A DNA stretch of 64,000 nucleotides from Trichostrongylus colubriformis (lineage: Eukaryota; Nematoda; Chromadorea; Rhabditida; Trichostrongylidae). The notes under the pieces are model-generated. The model made no database searches. It had not been told where the DNA came from and was given only the letters and a program-made list of their open reading frames with translations. The number at the start of each line of letters is the position of its first letter. The stretch's first letter is position 1. The position numbers were made by a program, and so were the translations under genes. The stretch is from positions 27,233,274 through 27,297,273 of the forward strand of contig OZ022257.1 in NCBI GenBank assembly GCA_963978905.1, written 5' to 3'. Shown here one piece after another: positions 45,701-51,393 of the stretch.

Positions 45701-48622
45701 GTAAAATGAAATTGACCCGAAGTGTTCCAGGCAAATCGAGATATGTTGAAAACTTGCGCAGTATCAAGCATATCATGGGTCGTTTGATTATTGCAAATAA
45801 TAGCGGTCTCGGAAAATTCACGTATTTTTCGAGTTTAGAAACCATCAGTGCACGTGACGGTTCGTCGTTTTCATGCCATAATCAACTTATTGTGATCAAA
45901 GCATGCCTTACAAAACCAAGCAAAATGCTCCAAAAAAAAGAAAAATAGCTGTACGCTGTTCGATAAGCTGATTGTGCCACTTTTGTCTCAACAGTATGAA
46001 GACCCTCGGCTGTTGCACTTACTTTTATGATGCACGTTTCATGGCAATCTGAGTGGATTACCATGACTTTGAGCAAGCTACATAGTAGATCCTTAGCAGC
46101 ACAATAAATACCGGTTTCGTGCTCGATAAGAAGCTAGGAGACACAGGAAGCTCGATAAGAAGCTTCAGAAAATACCTCAGGCAAATTAGTGTAGCCTTTA
46201 AATTCGACGTCCTCTATGCACGCCAGTGTTCCTCGTATTTCTACAGCCTACTCTCGTTTGAGCTTCTGCTTTTCTTGTCGAACTACGCATTTTGGAAGCT
46301 CACCCTTAAAAAATGCATGGATTTTCCATGTTCTTTTCTTTCTATTTTGGTCCGTTTACTAGCGCCCTGATGGTGATGTTATGTCCTCAAGGTCAGACCA
46401 AGTGTTTCTGCGTACAATTCTGAAAGAGGTTCTTGCATACGATGGAGCGTTGCAAAATGAAGATTTTTCACTGAAGTTGCAAAAAACCAATGTTTGTGAC
46501 CAATGATTCGTCACCAATAAACCAGTGATTACAGGTAAATATCCTTTCCTGATTGTGCGGAACAACTCTGACTTATCTGATCTGCCGATGCCTAAGCTGA
46601 ATGTGAATATCGACGTACGAGGAAATGACCCGAGATTAGAAGCGACTGGCAATCCCTTGCTGACTAGATACGTCACCGCAACTGCTGCTGACACTACAAA
46701 AGGTGTGAGAAGTTCCACCGATGTTACCAGCGCTATTTATAGTACACCAAAGGAGGATATGCATACGAGTTCTGCCGAGGCTGTCCACACAAAACTCAAA
46801 GGATACACATCTACTCTGAAAAAGCATACCGAAGCTCAAACAGGTTCTCAGGCAAATATGTAAATGTAATGTGGGTCATGCAAAAAGTATCCGCCGTTTC
46901 GGTTCCTTAACTCTTTTCAAACATTGCCACTCATATCAGATTGAAGACTATTATATAGCGCTGTTTCTATTACTTTCTGGTAAAAATATAAACAGTAAAT
47001 CTTCCAAATACTATGAGTGTCGGAAAAGAGACTTGGAGAAAATCGTAGAAAAATTCCACTTCATCTCGAGAAATCGCCCGACGCCTTAAAGTGTTATAAA
47101 CTTCTGGAATGTAACTGATGGAAGTTGTGAACACGGAGGAACGTCTCTCTAGTGATTTCATAAATTTCCGTGCATTTGTTGCATACCTTGCAGCAAGATC
47201 AAAAACTTGTGTAGGTTTGTCAGTGGTTTGTCGGTATCTTTGTCCACTAACTTAGTACGTCTGTAGGTTTGTACGTCCGCAAATGAGTGATTGTGAGAGA
47301 TGATAGAGCAAAGCAGCACCTATTTTGTACTCTCACATTCATTCTGCGGTGTGACGTCGCACTGGGATAGCGTGTACATACGGGTTATCGAAGGGCGGCG
47401 CCTTTTGAACTAAACCGATCACACAGTGAGTAATTGTGTAAATGAAAGAGATTGCAGTCTTTTGCACAGGTCGTATTCGGCTCAGACAGCTAACATGAAA
47501 TGGGTAGGTGGCCCTGATGCGGATGGTCACCCTACCATCACGGAGTACAATGTCAGATTTCTGTGACTAGTGGGTGGCACCAATGTTCGTGTGGATGAGT
47601 GCGGATTCGGTAAAGTTGTCAATGCATTGTGACGCGTGAGGTACATCGAGTGTCCAAAGCTGGAGGTCAAGTAATTGGAAAACCACACGAGCTCCTCTCG
47701 TGTCCATCTGTCAATTCATAGGAATTAATCGAAGGTCTTCTTCGTCTTTACTGCATGACGGCGATTCAGCATGGTAGTCGTGGAGACTGCTGCTCTTTGT
47801 TCAAACTAAAGGCGACTCTGTACAATTATTTGTCTGTTTCTCAAGATCATTATGAAAGAAATTTCGAGTGAAACATGAATGTTAAAGTAGCCTATTGCGA
47901 AACGGCGGAGCTTTTTGATCGACTTGACATTTAAGATTTTCACAGGCCGCGATATGTGCCTTTTCAATTCTCATCCTTTTTGAGTAGTCTTTCTTCTCGT
48001 ATAACAATTAGTTTTGCAGTTTCACCAACTGCACTCCTTCCTAAGAAAGTGAAAGGAGCACCAAATATTGCTGGGACAAACCAAGAAAGTGTCGACATCC
48101 GCATGCAGTACCTCCTTATTGTTGTTGGAGCAGTTATTCTTTTCACACTGGCGGTTATAACATCATTTATCTTGTTTCTACTGTTCATGCCAGGAAGACA
48201 CAGTGTGAAACTCCCACCACTTCCTAAACTATCCGAGGAATCTAGAAAAATTCTTTCGTCATTGTCCAAGGTGCATTAGAGGATTTTTCCTTTTTTTCCA
48301 ATTTTTATTGTTTCTATATTGGGTACTCCCCAAATAAATCCCTACTTTTATGCATAATTCTCATACAAAATGGTTATGCGAGAATATAGGCATAAATGTA
48401 TCACATTCCAGGAAATTTCTTCCAAGAACCCGATATTCTGGAGCGCATATGACAAAGAGGTGCTTTGGGAGCCCGGTAAGCTGGTATGAATGTTAATCAA
48501 GCTGAAGTGTTGGCATCTATACATTGTGACACACAGGGAGGAGCGCTGCTGGAGCTGACACTAAAGCCACTGGAGCAAAATCTACAAAGTCTCTGAAAGC
48601 GTTGATGATACCTCTGGCTGCG
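556..48622 (+). CDS. Irld-type receptor L-domain transmembrane protein (partial, multi-exon)
   Basis: Gene-level entry. Proposed join: 556-741, 41774-42043, 45731-45859, 46535-46859 (or 46843), 47946 (or 48020)-48270, 48412-48475, 48537-48622. Seen in sequence: two receptor L-domain segments separated by a Cys-rich linker, a Ser/Thr-rich stalk, one hydrophobic helix and a short tail, all in one orientation and with matching intron phases (1, 1, 1, then 1 or 2, 0, 1). Known of the family: nematodes carry many proteins with insulin/EGF-receptor L domains but no kinase, called Irld in C. elegans, some of them implicated in modulating receptor tyrosine kinase signalling. Inference: a cell-surface protein with extracellular L1-Cys-L2 and a small cytoplasmic tail. 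No kinase domain was seen. The start of the gene (signal peptide, first half of L1) is upstream of the window. Alternatively the 556-741 exon belongs to a separate broken paralogue. Confidence 0.65.
742..2311. other. Non-coding stretch with weak repeat similarity
   Basis: No gene is supported. Around 880-935 the text resembles the dispersed repeats at 48890 and 49860: a 'tcgac.ttg' core followed by 'gacggaggtgtggagt', against 'gactgaggtgtagagt' in the later copy. The rest is not recognised. Confidence 0.3.
2600..3335 (+). pseudogene. Tc1/Tc3-like transposase, broken and truncated
   Basis: It starts MRRGTHLSEYEKGQILAY at 2600, a Tc3-type N-terminal DNA-binding helix-turn-helix, followed by a second bipartite region (RSGRTQKLSERQKRRIL). 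The frame shifts near 2850 (the homologous reading APNVSKSTVHRLFKSS is in another frame), a stop falls at 2915, and the DDE domain follows in pieces at 3080-3335 (FSGEKKFDLDGPDG; later FFSKRGFAGGSIMV in another frame). The first catalytic acidic position, normally Asp in 'FSDE', reads Gly. The second and third catalytic residues are missing because the copy ends near 3335. The gene is dead by frameshift, active-site loss and truncation. Confidence 0.8.
3341..3605 (-). pseudogene. Tc1/Tc3-like transposase N-terminal fragment
   Basis: This is a second copy of the same N-terminal region in the opposite orientation, starting MPRGTHLSEYEKGQILAY. It has the helix-turn-helix and the RSGRTQKLTERQKRRIL segment and the same frame-shifted reading CRLCRDWHLMY as the left copy, then runs into unrelated sequence at the junction. 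The shared frame error shows that the two copies descend from an already defective parent, or that one is an inverted duplicate of the other. Confidence 0.8.
3893..6934. other. Non-coding stretch
   Basis: No coding region is supported. Around 3960-4045 a G-rich then C-rich segment (GGAAGGGGTTCCTTTCCCCC) resembles 9200-9260, so both are probably pieces of one old dispersed element. The rest holds short open frames without motifs. Confidence 0.4.
6935..7435 (+). repeat. Dispersed repeat family D, copy 1
   Basis: It aligns by eye over nearly its whole length with 16365-16840. Shared segments include AAGAAGGCTATCTGTG, GAGAGCGG(C/T)CAA, CGTATT/CGTAATTCCAA and GGTCCTATTTTTCGGG. No open frame is shared between the copies, so it is a non-autonomous repeat. 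Class unknown. Confidence 0.6.
7436..8240. other. Non-coding stretch
   Basis: Short overlapping open frames only, without motifs. No repeat partner was found in the window. Confidence 0.3.
8241..8345 (+). repeat. Dispersed family B 3' segment
   Basis: It shares the order CTCGGATCGTTCAGCTGCCG, a pyrimidine-rich stretch, CCTTTGGAAATTTCATT with 53838-53940 (+), and with 10395-10490 and 50107-50205 on the - strand. The same segment occurs inside the longer family B copies near 49563 and 54530, so it is a detached 3' part of that family. Confidence 0.55.
8346..9857. other. Non-coding stretch with an old repeat fragment
   Basis: Between about 9090 and 9290 lies a segment similar to 3960-4045 (the AAAAAGGAAGGGG...TTTTCCCC order, then GGGTCCACTGGTAGAATGCC against GATAGTGGGATGCC). 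No gene was recognised. Confidence 0.35.
9858..9915. repeat. Perfect 18-bp-stem hairpin
   Basis: Left arm 9858-9875 (CTATCAGCTTGGACAAGA) and right arm 9898-9915 are exact reverse complements around a 22-base loop. It is probably the core of a small foldback or MITE. No target duplication was identified. Confidence 0.75.
10395..10490 (-). repeat. Dispersed family B 3' segment
   Basis: Reverse complement of the segment at 53838-53940: GAAATCTCAAAGGAGCCCGG at one side, AGCTAACCAGGAAAGCC at the other. It is more diverged than the 50107 copy. Confidence 0.5.
11085..11300 (-). repeat. Dispersed family B, inverted fragment
   Basis: It matches the reverse strand of the middle of family B: the 'ATCCACCCTGTGATCGG' block, then 'ACACCTAGTGCGACATCAGT', then 'GAGAGTACGAAATC' and 'TATATAAGT', in the same order as 54770-54930. 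The GTATGT-rich 5' end is missing here. A small related piece with CATACAGAACGACATACAAA lies at 11818-11870. Confidence 0.55.
11705..11752. repeat. Perfect 20-bp-stem hairpin
   Basis: Arms 11705-11724 (GGATGGTGGCTTTTGGTTGC) and 11733-11752 are exact reverse complements with an 8-base loop. A looser hairpin of the same type (GGTAGGTGGCC ... GGTCACCCTACC) sits in family B near 47505-47540, so this may be the family's structural hairpin in compact form. Confidence 0.8.
12450..12502. repeat. Interrupted hairpin
   Basis: ACTACCAATGA at 12466-12476 pairs with TCATTGGTAGT at 12485-12495. The outer GAGTCAAACT/TTTGACTC arms also pair, with a 6-base insertion on the left arm. Function unknown. Confidence 0.6.
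12623..12853. mobile_element. 231-bp foldback MITE with 10-bp target duplication
   Basis: The two arms are long inverted repeats (about 110 bp each with mismatches). Left reads GGATATGTACCCTAATGTCA; the right arm reverse-complemented reads GGATGTGTACCTTAATGTCA. A short spacer separates them. The direct repeat ATAGACCCAG flanks the element exactly, at 12613-12622 and 12854-12863. A 9-10 bp target duplication with long terminal inverted repeats is typical of Mutator-like (MULE) elements, so a non-autonomous MULE is the best guess. It has no coding capacity. Confidence 0.72.
13991..14315 (+). repeat. Dispersed family B, 5' part (Helitron-like end)
   Basis: It begins A|TCCCTCTATTATGTAAACC, followed by a GTATGTC/GTTTGTATGTC microsatellite, 'GATAGAGCAAAGCA', 'TTATATAAACACCTATTTC' and 'GTCGGCACACTGGAATGGCA'. 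The same ordered blocks occur at 49080-49300 (+) and 54840-55115 (-). The TC start after A and the 5'-end composition resemble Helitrons. No Rep/helicase gene is present, so it is non-autonomous. Confidence 0.6.
14318..14560 (+). repeat. Two diverged family A satellite monomers
   Basis: Two units contain CACAGGTGTTGTGCGGGCTGGGACGG-type blocks and TTGATAAGATTCGATAAGGA, the core of the 146-bp satellite of family A. They follow directly on a family B 5' end, so this locus is a B/A chimera. Confidence 0.7.
14561..16364. other. Non-coding stretch
   Basis: Several overlapping open frames up to 129 codons occur on both strands around 14500-15064, but none shows a motif or a partner exon. A good-looking donor (GAG|gtaagt) lies near 14849, without a convincing upstream exon. 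No repeat was assigned. Confidence 0.3.
16365..16840 (+). repeat. Dispersed repeat family D, copy 2
   Basis: Diverged partner of 6935-7435, sharing its blocks in the same order and ending at CTAGGCATCTCGA in both. A third, shorter relative of the first third lies at 49750-49880. Confidence 0.6.
17415..20070 (+). repeat. Satellite array in copy 1 (about 18 monomers of 145-146 bp)
   Basis: Tandem units contain GGTGGGACGGGCACATCAAT and TGATAAGATTCGATAA, often arranged as alternating types with a 291-bp dimer period (for example 17641, 17932, 18223). This array uses its own variant set (CCCCATTCGGGTTGACCCTA), different from the arrays at 21.4 and 59.6 kb, so the copies are homogenised locally. 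The last units (19920-20060) decay toward the unique tail. Confidence 0.9.
20797..21062. repeat. 266-bp palindromic module near the 3' end of copy 1
   Basis: Inverted arms of about 65 bp start ATTACCAGTTGGGCTGGCGC and are nearly perfect, with about three mismatches. They enclose a loop of roughly 130 bp. The inner arm contains GATCGATATCGATC-type sequence. The same module is present in copy 2 (39743-40000) and begins in copy 5 (63889 on), and a decayed right arm lies at 43975-44000 in copy 4. It may act as the 3' hairpin of the Helitron, or be an old TIR element fixed in the family. Confidence 0.85.
21420..39240 (+). repeat. 146-bp satellite array (about 122 monomers)
   Basis: Monomers of 146 bp come in two main types. 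One has GACTGTCGAAACTCATAGG, the other GAGTGCCGACACTCACAGG; they often alternate as 292-bp dimers. All share GGTGGGACGGGCACAT and TTGATAAGATTCGATAAGGA. A 4,234-bp block (29 monomers) is duplicated in tandem (about 23290-27606 and 27524-31840). The regular 83-codon - strand open frames are by-products of the repeat period. The monomer length is close to the 147 bp of a nucleosome core. Confidence 0.95.
39743..40000. repeat. 258-bp palindromic module of copy 2
   Basis: Arms start ACCAGTTGGGCTGGCGCACA and end in AACTGGT. They are near-perfect over about 75 bp, including ATCGATATCGAT at the inner edge. The loop differs from copy 1 (GGAGGTAGGATGGAACTCAA here), so the arms are conserved while the loop is not. 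Confidence 0.85.
40690..41345 (-). repeat. Inverted, diverged family A tail
   Basis: Read on the - strand from 41345 it gives one diverged monomer (CACTCACAGGTATTTTGTG, TTGATAATGGTTGATAAAAT), then the unique tail in the same order as 20050-20510: a GTGTTCACACTCATAG block, GGTACACCGCTAATTACAATGCGA, ATCTAGATTTGTAATAGCA, and the 'TGACTGGTAGGCTAC' block. It faces the tail of copy 2, tail to tail, and ends about 430 bp before the next exon. From 40001 to 40690 no clear identity was found. Confidence 0.6.
41774..42043 (+). CDS. Exon: Cys-rich linker and start of second receptor L domain
   Basis: The acceptor tgttcag at 41773 enters in phase 1; the donor A|gtacga leaves in phase 1. The peptide has spaced cysteines (SCSKQCSQSTHRC), then ACTGGTATDEYLKSIAQC and SEIYGDLVISGW. 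'C.GG' followed by 'C.EIYGDLVI' is the usual opening of a receptor L domain in nematode Irld proteins. The open frame extends upstream to 41602, so a longer exon cannot be excluded, but the phase and acceptor favour 41774. Past the donor the frame stays open to 42138 without L-domain features. Confidence 0.7.
42516..44026 (+). mobile_element. Helitron-like element, family A copy 4 (old, short array)
   Basis: The 5' end is A|TCCTACAATATATGATCCGC, followed by a GTGTGTGT tract and 'AAATTCATAACCGGCGTCGCAG', as in the other copies. It keeps only 2-3 diverged monomers (42690-43020), then the full-length unique tail, matching copy 1 through the region deleted in copies 2 and 5 (CTCCGAAAAGTGGTG near 43691). 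A decayed right palindrome arm (CAGTACTGTGCGACAGCTCA) and a possible CTAG|T end lie at 44023-44026. This is the most diverged copy and probably the oldest insertion. Confidence 0.65.
44027..45730. other. Intronic stretch, no gene seen
   Basis: No repeat family or exon was assigned. The 45020-45352 frame is rich in Lys/Arg and has one C-x2-C pair but lacks a complete zinc-finger pattern. Confidence 0.3.
45731..45859 (+). CDS. Exon: middle of second receptor L domain
   Basis: The acceptor tgttccag at 45730 enters in phase 1. The peptide reads KSRYVENLRSIKHIMGRLII, then NNSGLGKFTYFSSLETISA. This is the classic L-domain 'L..I...G.L.I.N......F.FL..LETI' strand-turn-strand unit. Three possible phase 1 donors exist (after 45847, 45853, 45859). 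The last is chosen because it joins ARD-G to the next exon's KYPFLIVRNN, as expected for the family; none is a strong consensus donor. Confidence 0.7.
46535..46859 (+). CDS. Exon: end of second L domain and Ser/Thr-rich stalk
   Basis: The acceptor gattacag at 46534 enters in phase 1. First comes KYPFLIVRNNSDLSDLPMPK with NIDVRGNDPRLEA, the closing half of an L domain. Then a Thr/Ser/Ala-rich stretch (TATAADTTKGVRSSTDVTSA and onward) is probably an O-glycosylated stalk. Two ends are possible: the strong donor AT|gtaaat after 46859 (phase 2), or the weaker G|gttctc after 46843 (phase 1). Each has a matching acceptor upstream of the transmembrane exon. Confidence 0.68.
46860..47945 (+). other. 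Intron 4 with a family B fragment
   Basis: It starts gtaaat and ends ttttcacag (or extends to 48019, ending gttttgcag). A short family B copy with TTGTAGGTTTGT/TTTGTCGGTA repeats, GATAGAGCAAAGCAGCA and a GGTAGGTGGCC hairpin lies at about 47180-47640. Confidence 0.5.
47180..47640 (+). repeat. Dispersed family B copy (intron 4)
   Basis: Ordered blocks shared with 49080-49500: GTCCGCAAATGAGTGATTGT, GATAGAGCAAAGCA, TACTCTCACATTCATTCTGC, GACGTCGCA, AACCGATCACACAGTGAGTAA (loosely), the hairpin at 47505-47540, and TCTGTGACTAGTGGGTGGCA. Internal pieces are deleted relative to the fuller copy at 49080. Confidence 0.55.
47946..48270 (+). CDS. Exon: transmembrane segment
   Basis: Two acceptors fit: ttttcacag before 47946 (phase 2) and gttttgcag before 48020 (phase 1). 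The shared part encodes a short basic-polar stretch, then a hydrophobic helix from about 48109 to 48189 (YLLIVVGAVILFTLAVITSF and on), then PGRHSVKLPPLPKL on the presumed cytoplasmic side. The exon leaves at AAG|gtgcat in phase 0. If that donor is not used, translation ends three codons later at 48279, and an AATAAA lies at 48333. Confidence 0.66.
48333..48338 (+). promoter_or_regulatory. Possible poly(A) signal
   Basis: AATAAA lies 54 bases after the in-frame stop at 48277-48279 and inside the short intron 48271-48411. If used, it gives an isoform ending just after the transmembrane helix. AATAAA is common in AT-rich DNA, so this is only suggestive. Confidence 0.4.
48412..48475 (+). CDS. Exon: cytoplasmic tail, part 1
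   Basis: The acceptor cattccag at 48411 enters in phase 0; the strong donor G|gtaagc after 48475 leaves in phase 1. The peptide EISSKNPIFWSAYDKEVLWE is open and rich in aromatic residues, and follows directly from the previous exon's LSSLSK. Function of the motif unknown. Consensus splice sites, matched phases and a 61-base downstream intron support it. Confidence 0.65.
48537..48622 (+). CDS. Exon: cytoplasmic tail, part 2
   Basis: The acceptor gacacacag at 48536 enters in phase 1; the donor GCG|gtatgt after 48622 leaves in phase 0. The peptide is GRSAAGADTKATGAKSTKSL followed by KALMIPLAA, a Ser/Thr/Lys-rich tail. The intron before it (48476-48536) is 61 bases, typical for nematodes. The continuation beyond 48622 was not located with confidence. 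Confidence 0.6.
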
Positions 48623-48839
48623 GTATGTCTTTTAGATATTCATATCTGGAAAAAAAAGCTTTACACGACCTCATGTATTAGGTGAATAAGATCTGATGAG
48701 CTTGGCTGCAAAACTTAAACACATGATAGTGGTAATGTGAACAATGAGAAACTCGTGATGTAAGTCATGCAAATGAAAATTGGTAGTCCAAGAAAACTCT
48801 ATCTGGCGCAGGCTCAGGTGAAAGGCGCGTCCCTGAGAT

Positions 48840-49060
48840 TCGAGAGGTTGTCGTTGTTATTGTTGTTAACATGCTCCGCCTTCCTTAACACAGTCCGCCT
48901 TCCCGGATCGACTTTGTAGAAGGATGAATAAGCTGCAAAGTACTGAGCATGGCGGCAGAATGATACTTGCCGTATCGCACTATGCCGTGTCCATTGGATT
49001 TACGTGATGTTTGACGTGCCGGGTCCTGCGGTGAAACTTCTCCCAGTCAGTACCAAATAT
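48840..49060 (+). repeat. Dispersed repeat, related to 49850-50030
   Basis: Shared order: GATCGACTTTGTAGAAGGAT against GCTCGACTTTGCCGAAGAAT, then TGAGCATGGCGGCAGAATGA against TGAGCATGATAGCTGAATGA, 'CGTATCG', and 'GATGTTTGACGTGCCGG' against 'GTGCTTGACGTGTTC'. The two copies flank a family B element. Class unknown. Confidence 0.5.
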
Positions 49061-49079
49061 CTAAATGAATGAACCCTCT

Positions 49080-49740
49080 ATTTCTGTCCGCAAATAGATA
49101 ATTGTGATTAGGGGATGATAGAGCAAAGCATCGCTCTAAGTCGGGAGAAACCAGTAGGTGTTGGAGTATCATTACAAGGCCATGCTATCGTAGTGACAGC
49201 ACCTCCTATTTATATAAACACCTATTTCGTACTCTCGCCGTCATTCTGCGGTGCGCTGACATCGCAGTAGGCGTCGGCACGCTAGGTTGGTATAAGTTTA
49301 GATGTTGGAGGAACAGTACCGCTCGACTAGACCGACCAGGGGGTGGGCAATTGAGGGCGGTATAGTTAGCCATCATAAAGTGCGTAGGGGGACGGGGCGG
49401 ATGGTGGCCCTCACAAGGGGGTACGCTCTCAGATTCCTGTGACTAATGGGTTACACCAATGGATGTGCGGGTAAGCGTGAATTCAACAATGTTATATTAT
49501 GAACCTTGCTGAATCACATCGCTGAGGAGCTCCTGTTAATATAATATTATCGTATGGATACCAGTCGGATAACCAAGCTGCCGTCGGCCGCTTCTCCTTC
49601 TTGAAGAGCTTGTTTCTGTGACGGATTTATTTTTCTATGAATGATACTGACTTTTTACATACAGAGCGCCAGTAGTTATTGCTCTGCTCCAGTGCTCAGT
49701 TCTTTGAGGTTGCATTGGCGGCTCTGCTAAAACTATTTGG
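49080..49740 (+). repeat. Dispersed family B, long copy
   Basis: Collinear with the inverted copy at 54431-55130: GATAGAGCAAAGCA, TATATAAACACCTATTTCGT, GTCATTCTGCGGTGCGCTGA, the 'CTGTGACTAATGGGT' block, GAATTCAACAATGTTATA, CACATCGCTGAGGAGCTCCT, CAGTCGGATAACCAAGCTGC, then TACAGAGCG.CAGTAGTT. It lacks most of the 5' microsatellite. No coding capacity. Confidence 0.6.
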
Positions 49741-50040
49741 AATTGCTTCCGCTATGGCTCTAAAAAGGCTATCTGTGGCAAAACCCCCAAGAAAAAGCAC
49801 GCCGGCACGGAAGCTGTAGGAACGGCGCAACGGATAATACCTGGCGCCTTTGGATGAACGACCCCGCCTCCTAGGCTCGACTTTGCCGAAGAATGACTGA
49901 GGTGTAGAGTAATGAGCATGATAGCTGAATGACACTTATCGTATCGTATTAATGTCATATCGATCGTAATGATGTGGTGCTTGACGTGTTCACTTTCGTG
50001 GTGAAAACGGTTACCGGTCAGTATCAAAGATTAGAAGGGT
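49741..50040 (+). repeat. Family D-like start joined to the 48840-type repeat
   Basis: The first 130 bases match family D (AAAAAGGCTATCTGTGGC, TGGCGCCTTTGGATGAACGA). The remainder matches 48890-49030. Either the two belong to one longer element or this is a chimera. Confidence 0.45.
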
Positions 50041-50106
50041 TGAAACAATCGAGTTACCCATAAAATTGCCTTTGAAGAGTCGCATTCACAGTCGCATTGA
50101 ATCGCA

Positions 50107-50205
50107 TTCATAGCGGAAAATAAAATTTCGAAGGAGCTCGCGAAGCCGGGCCCTTCTAGAAAAGAGGAGCGCTCGGCGGCCGCTAGGCGATCCGACTGGT
50201 AGGTA
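50107..50205 (-). repeat. Dispersed family B 3' segment
   Basis: The reverse complement reads TACCAGTCGGATCGCCTAGC, then the GC-rich block and CTCCTTCGAAATTTTATTTT, as at 53838. It directly abuts a + strand family B start with TATATAAACCACTTTC and TGTCTGTATGTCGG at 50206-50440. Confidence 0.55.
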
Positions 50206-50440
50206 TATAAACCACTTTCTCTGCCTGTCTGTATGTCGGCCTGTTTGTGGGTCCAGTTGTCGGTCTGCGTTTTGGTTTATTCACAAGTGAGCGATTGTGA
50301 TAAAGATATTGCAGAGACAATAGGATCTTGCTCACATTGACTGCGACCAAGTGATGTTGAAGTCCAAGGTCATGTTATCGTTTGATAGCGCCTCCCACTC
50401 ATAACGAGTAATGCACTCACAGCCATTCTGCAAGTGTAGA
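50206..50440 (+). repeat. Dispersed family B, 5' fragment
   Basis: TATATAAACCACTTT, a CTGTATGTCGGCCTGTTTGT tract, CAAGTGAGCGATTGTGATAA, GTCATGTTATCG and TCACAGCCATTCTGC are in family B order, but shortened and diverged. Confidence 0.5.
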
Positions 50441-51365
50441 AGTCACCGTGTGCTCCAACGTCCTTCCCACCGGTTCTTGAAGCAGCTCTTCAGAACAGTT
50501 TAGACGATTGGAGGGAACTGACCCTAGTTCCCTCGAAAAGAAGGGGACTAAGGGATTTCCAAACAGTGAGCGGTTTGTATTTATCAATAGTCGGCATTGA
50601 TGTGATGAGATAACAGAGCGAGGCACTGATCTATTGGGTCATTCCATAAGTAATGTCGTTTTTTTCAAACGCTTTTTCTGATAGATTTACAAGATTGTGT
50701 GACATTTTGCACATCATTAGAGAGCGATTTTTCTGCTCTACAAATAAAATATATAGTTTTTTGATATGTTGAAATTAGGCCGATTTCCAGGCTGGCAAAG
50801 GGGTAGGTCCAAATGACAAGAGTTGACAAAACCGGCAATTGAAACACTATATTTCAACTTATGAAAATAATTGTGTGTGCCATACTTGGCCTCGACCTCT
50901 TCTACAAATTCCAAGAATTACTTGATCGATTACTCACGTCGTGCTTAAAATCCCTTGCTCAGCGCTGCTCCAGGAACGTTACCAAAGGGTTTTCTCTGCT
51001 CTATCAAAAAATCTGTTTCAACTTTGTTTTGGCTGCGATTCGGATTGGATTCAAAACCATGTCATAGTTGCCCAGATTACATTATTTCACAATTCATTTT
51101 TCTTCCAGATATTCAAGGAATCCGGTAGAATATGCTTTCCCATCACTACCCATTATCTCTACTTGACGTTTCACCACTCTTTGAACTAAATGTCTGAGAA
51201 AATTTTCCTGCCGTGGTTCGAAGAAATCAGTGAAAATCACCGAGATATGGAGGAAAAATCAAAATGGGAAAACGAGCGAGGTCACCTCTCAAGCAATCAG
51301 TCGGTGGAACTTGTAGTAGAGGTCGGGGCTAAGTACGAGACACATGACTGGTCAATTTTCCGAAG

Positions 51366-51393
51366 TTTATTTATTTATTTATTTATTTTATTA
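51366..51393 (-). repeat. TAAA-type 3' tail of the retrotransposon
   Basis: On the - strand the stop codon TAA runs directly into TAAAATAAATAAATAAATAA. Short tandem 3' tails are the normal end of several non-LTR families. There is therefore no 3' UTR. Confidence 0.75.

Larger units (their letters stand above)
42044..45730 (+). other. Intron 2, carrying Helitron copy 4
   Basis: Its phase 1 ends join GGTTGGAAAA to GCAAATCG to give a continuous L-domain frame. It contains the degenerate family A copy at 42516-44026 and otherwise unassigned sequence. An open frame at 45020-45352 with CFICNKEF-like cysteines has no partner and is not accepted as an exon. Confidence 0.55.

Noticed and set aside
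46359..46718. 119-codon - strand open frame
   Set aside because: It is antisense to the well-supported second L-domain and stalk exon and has no motif of its own.
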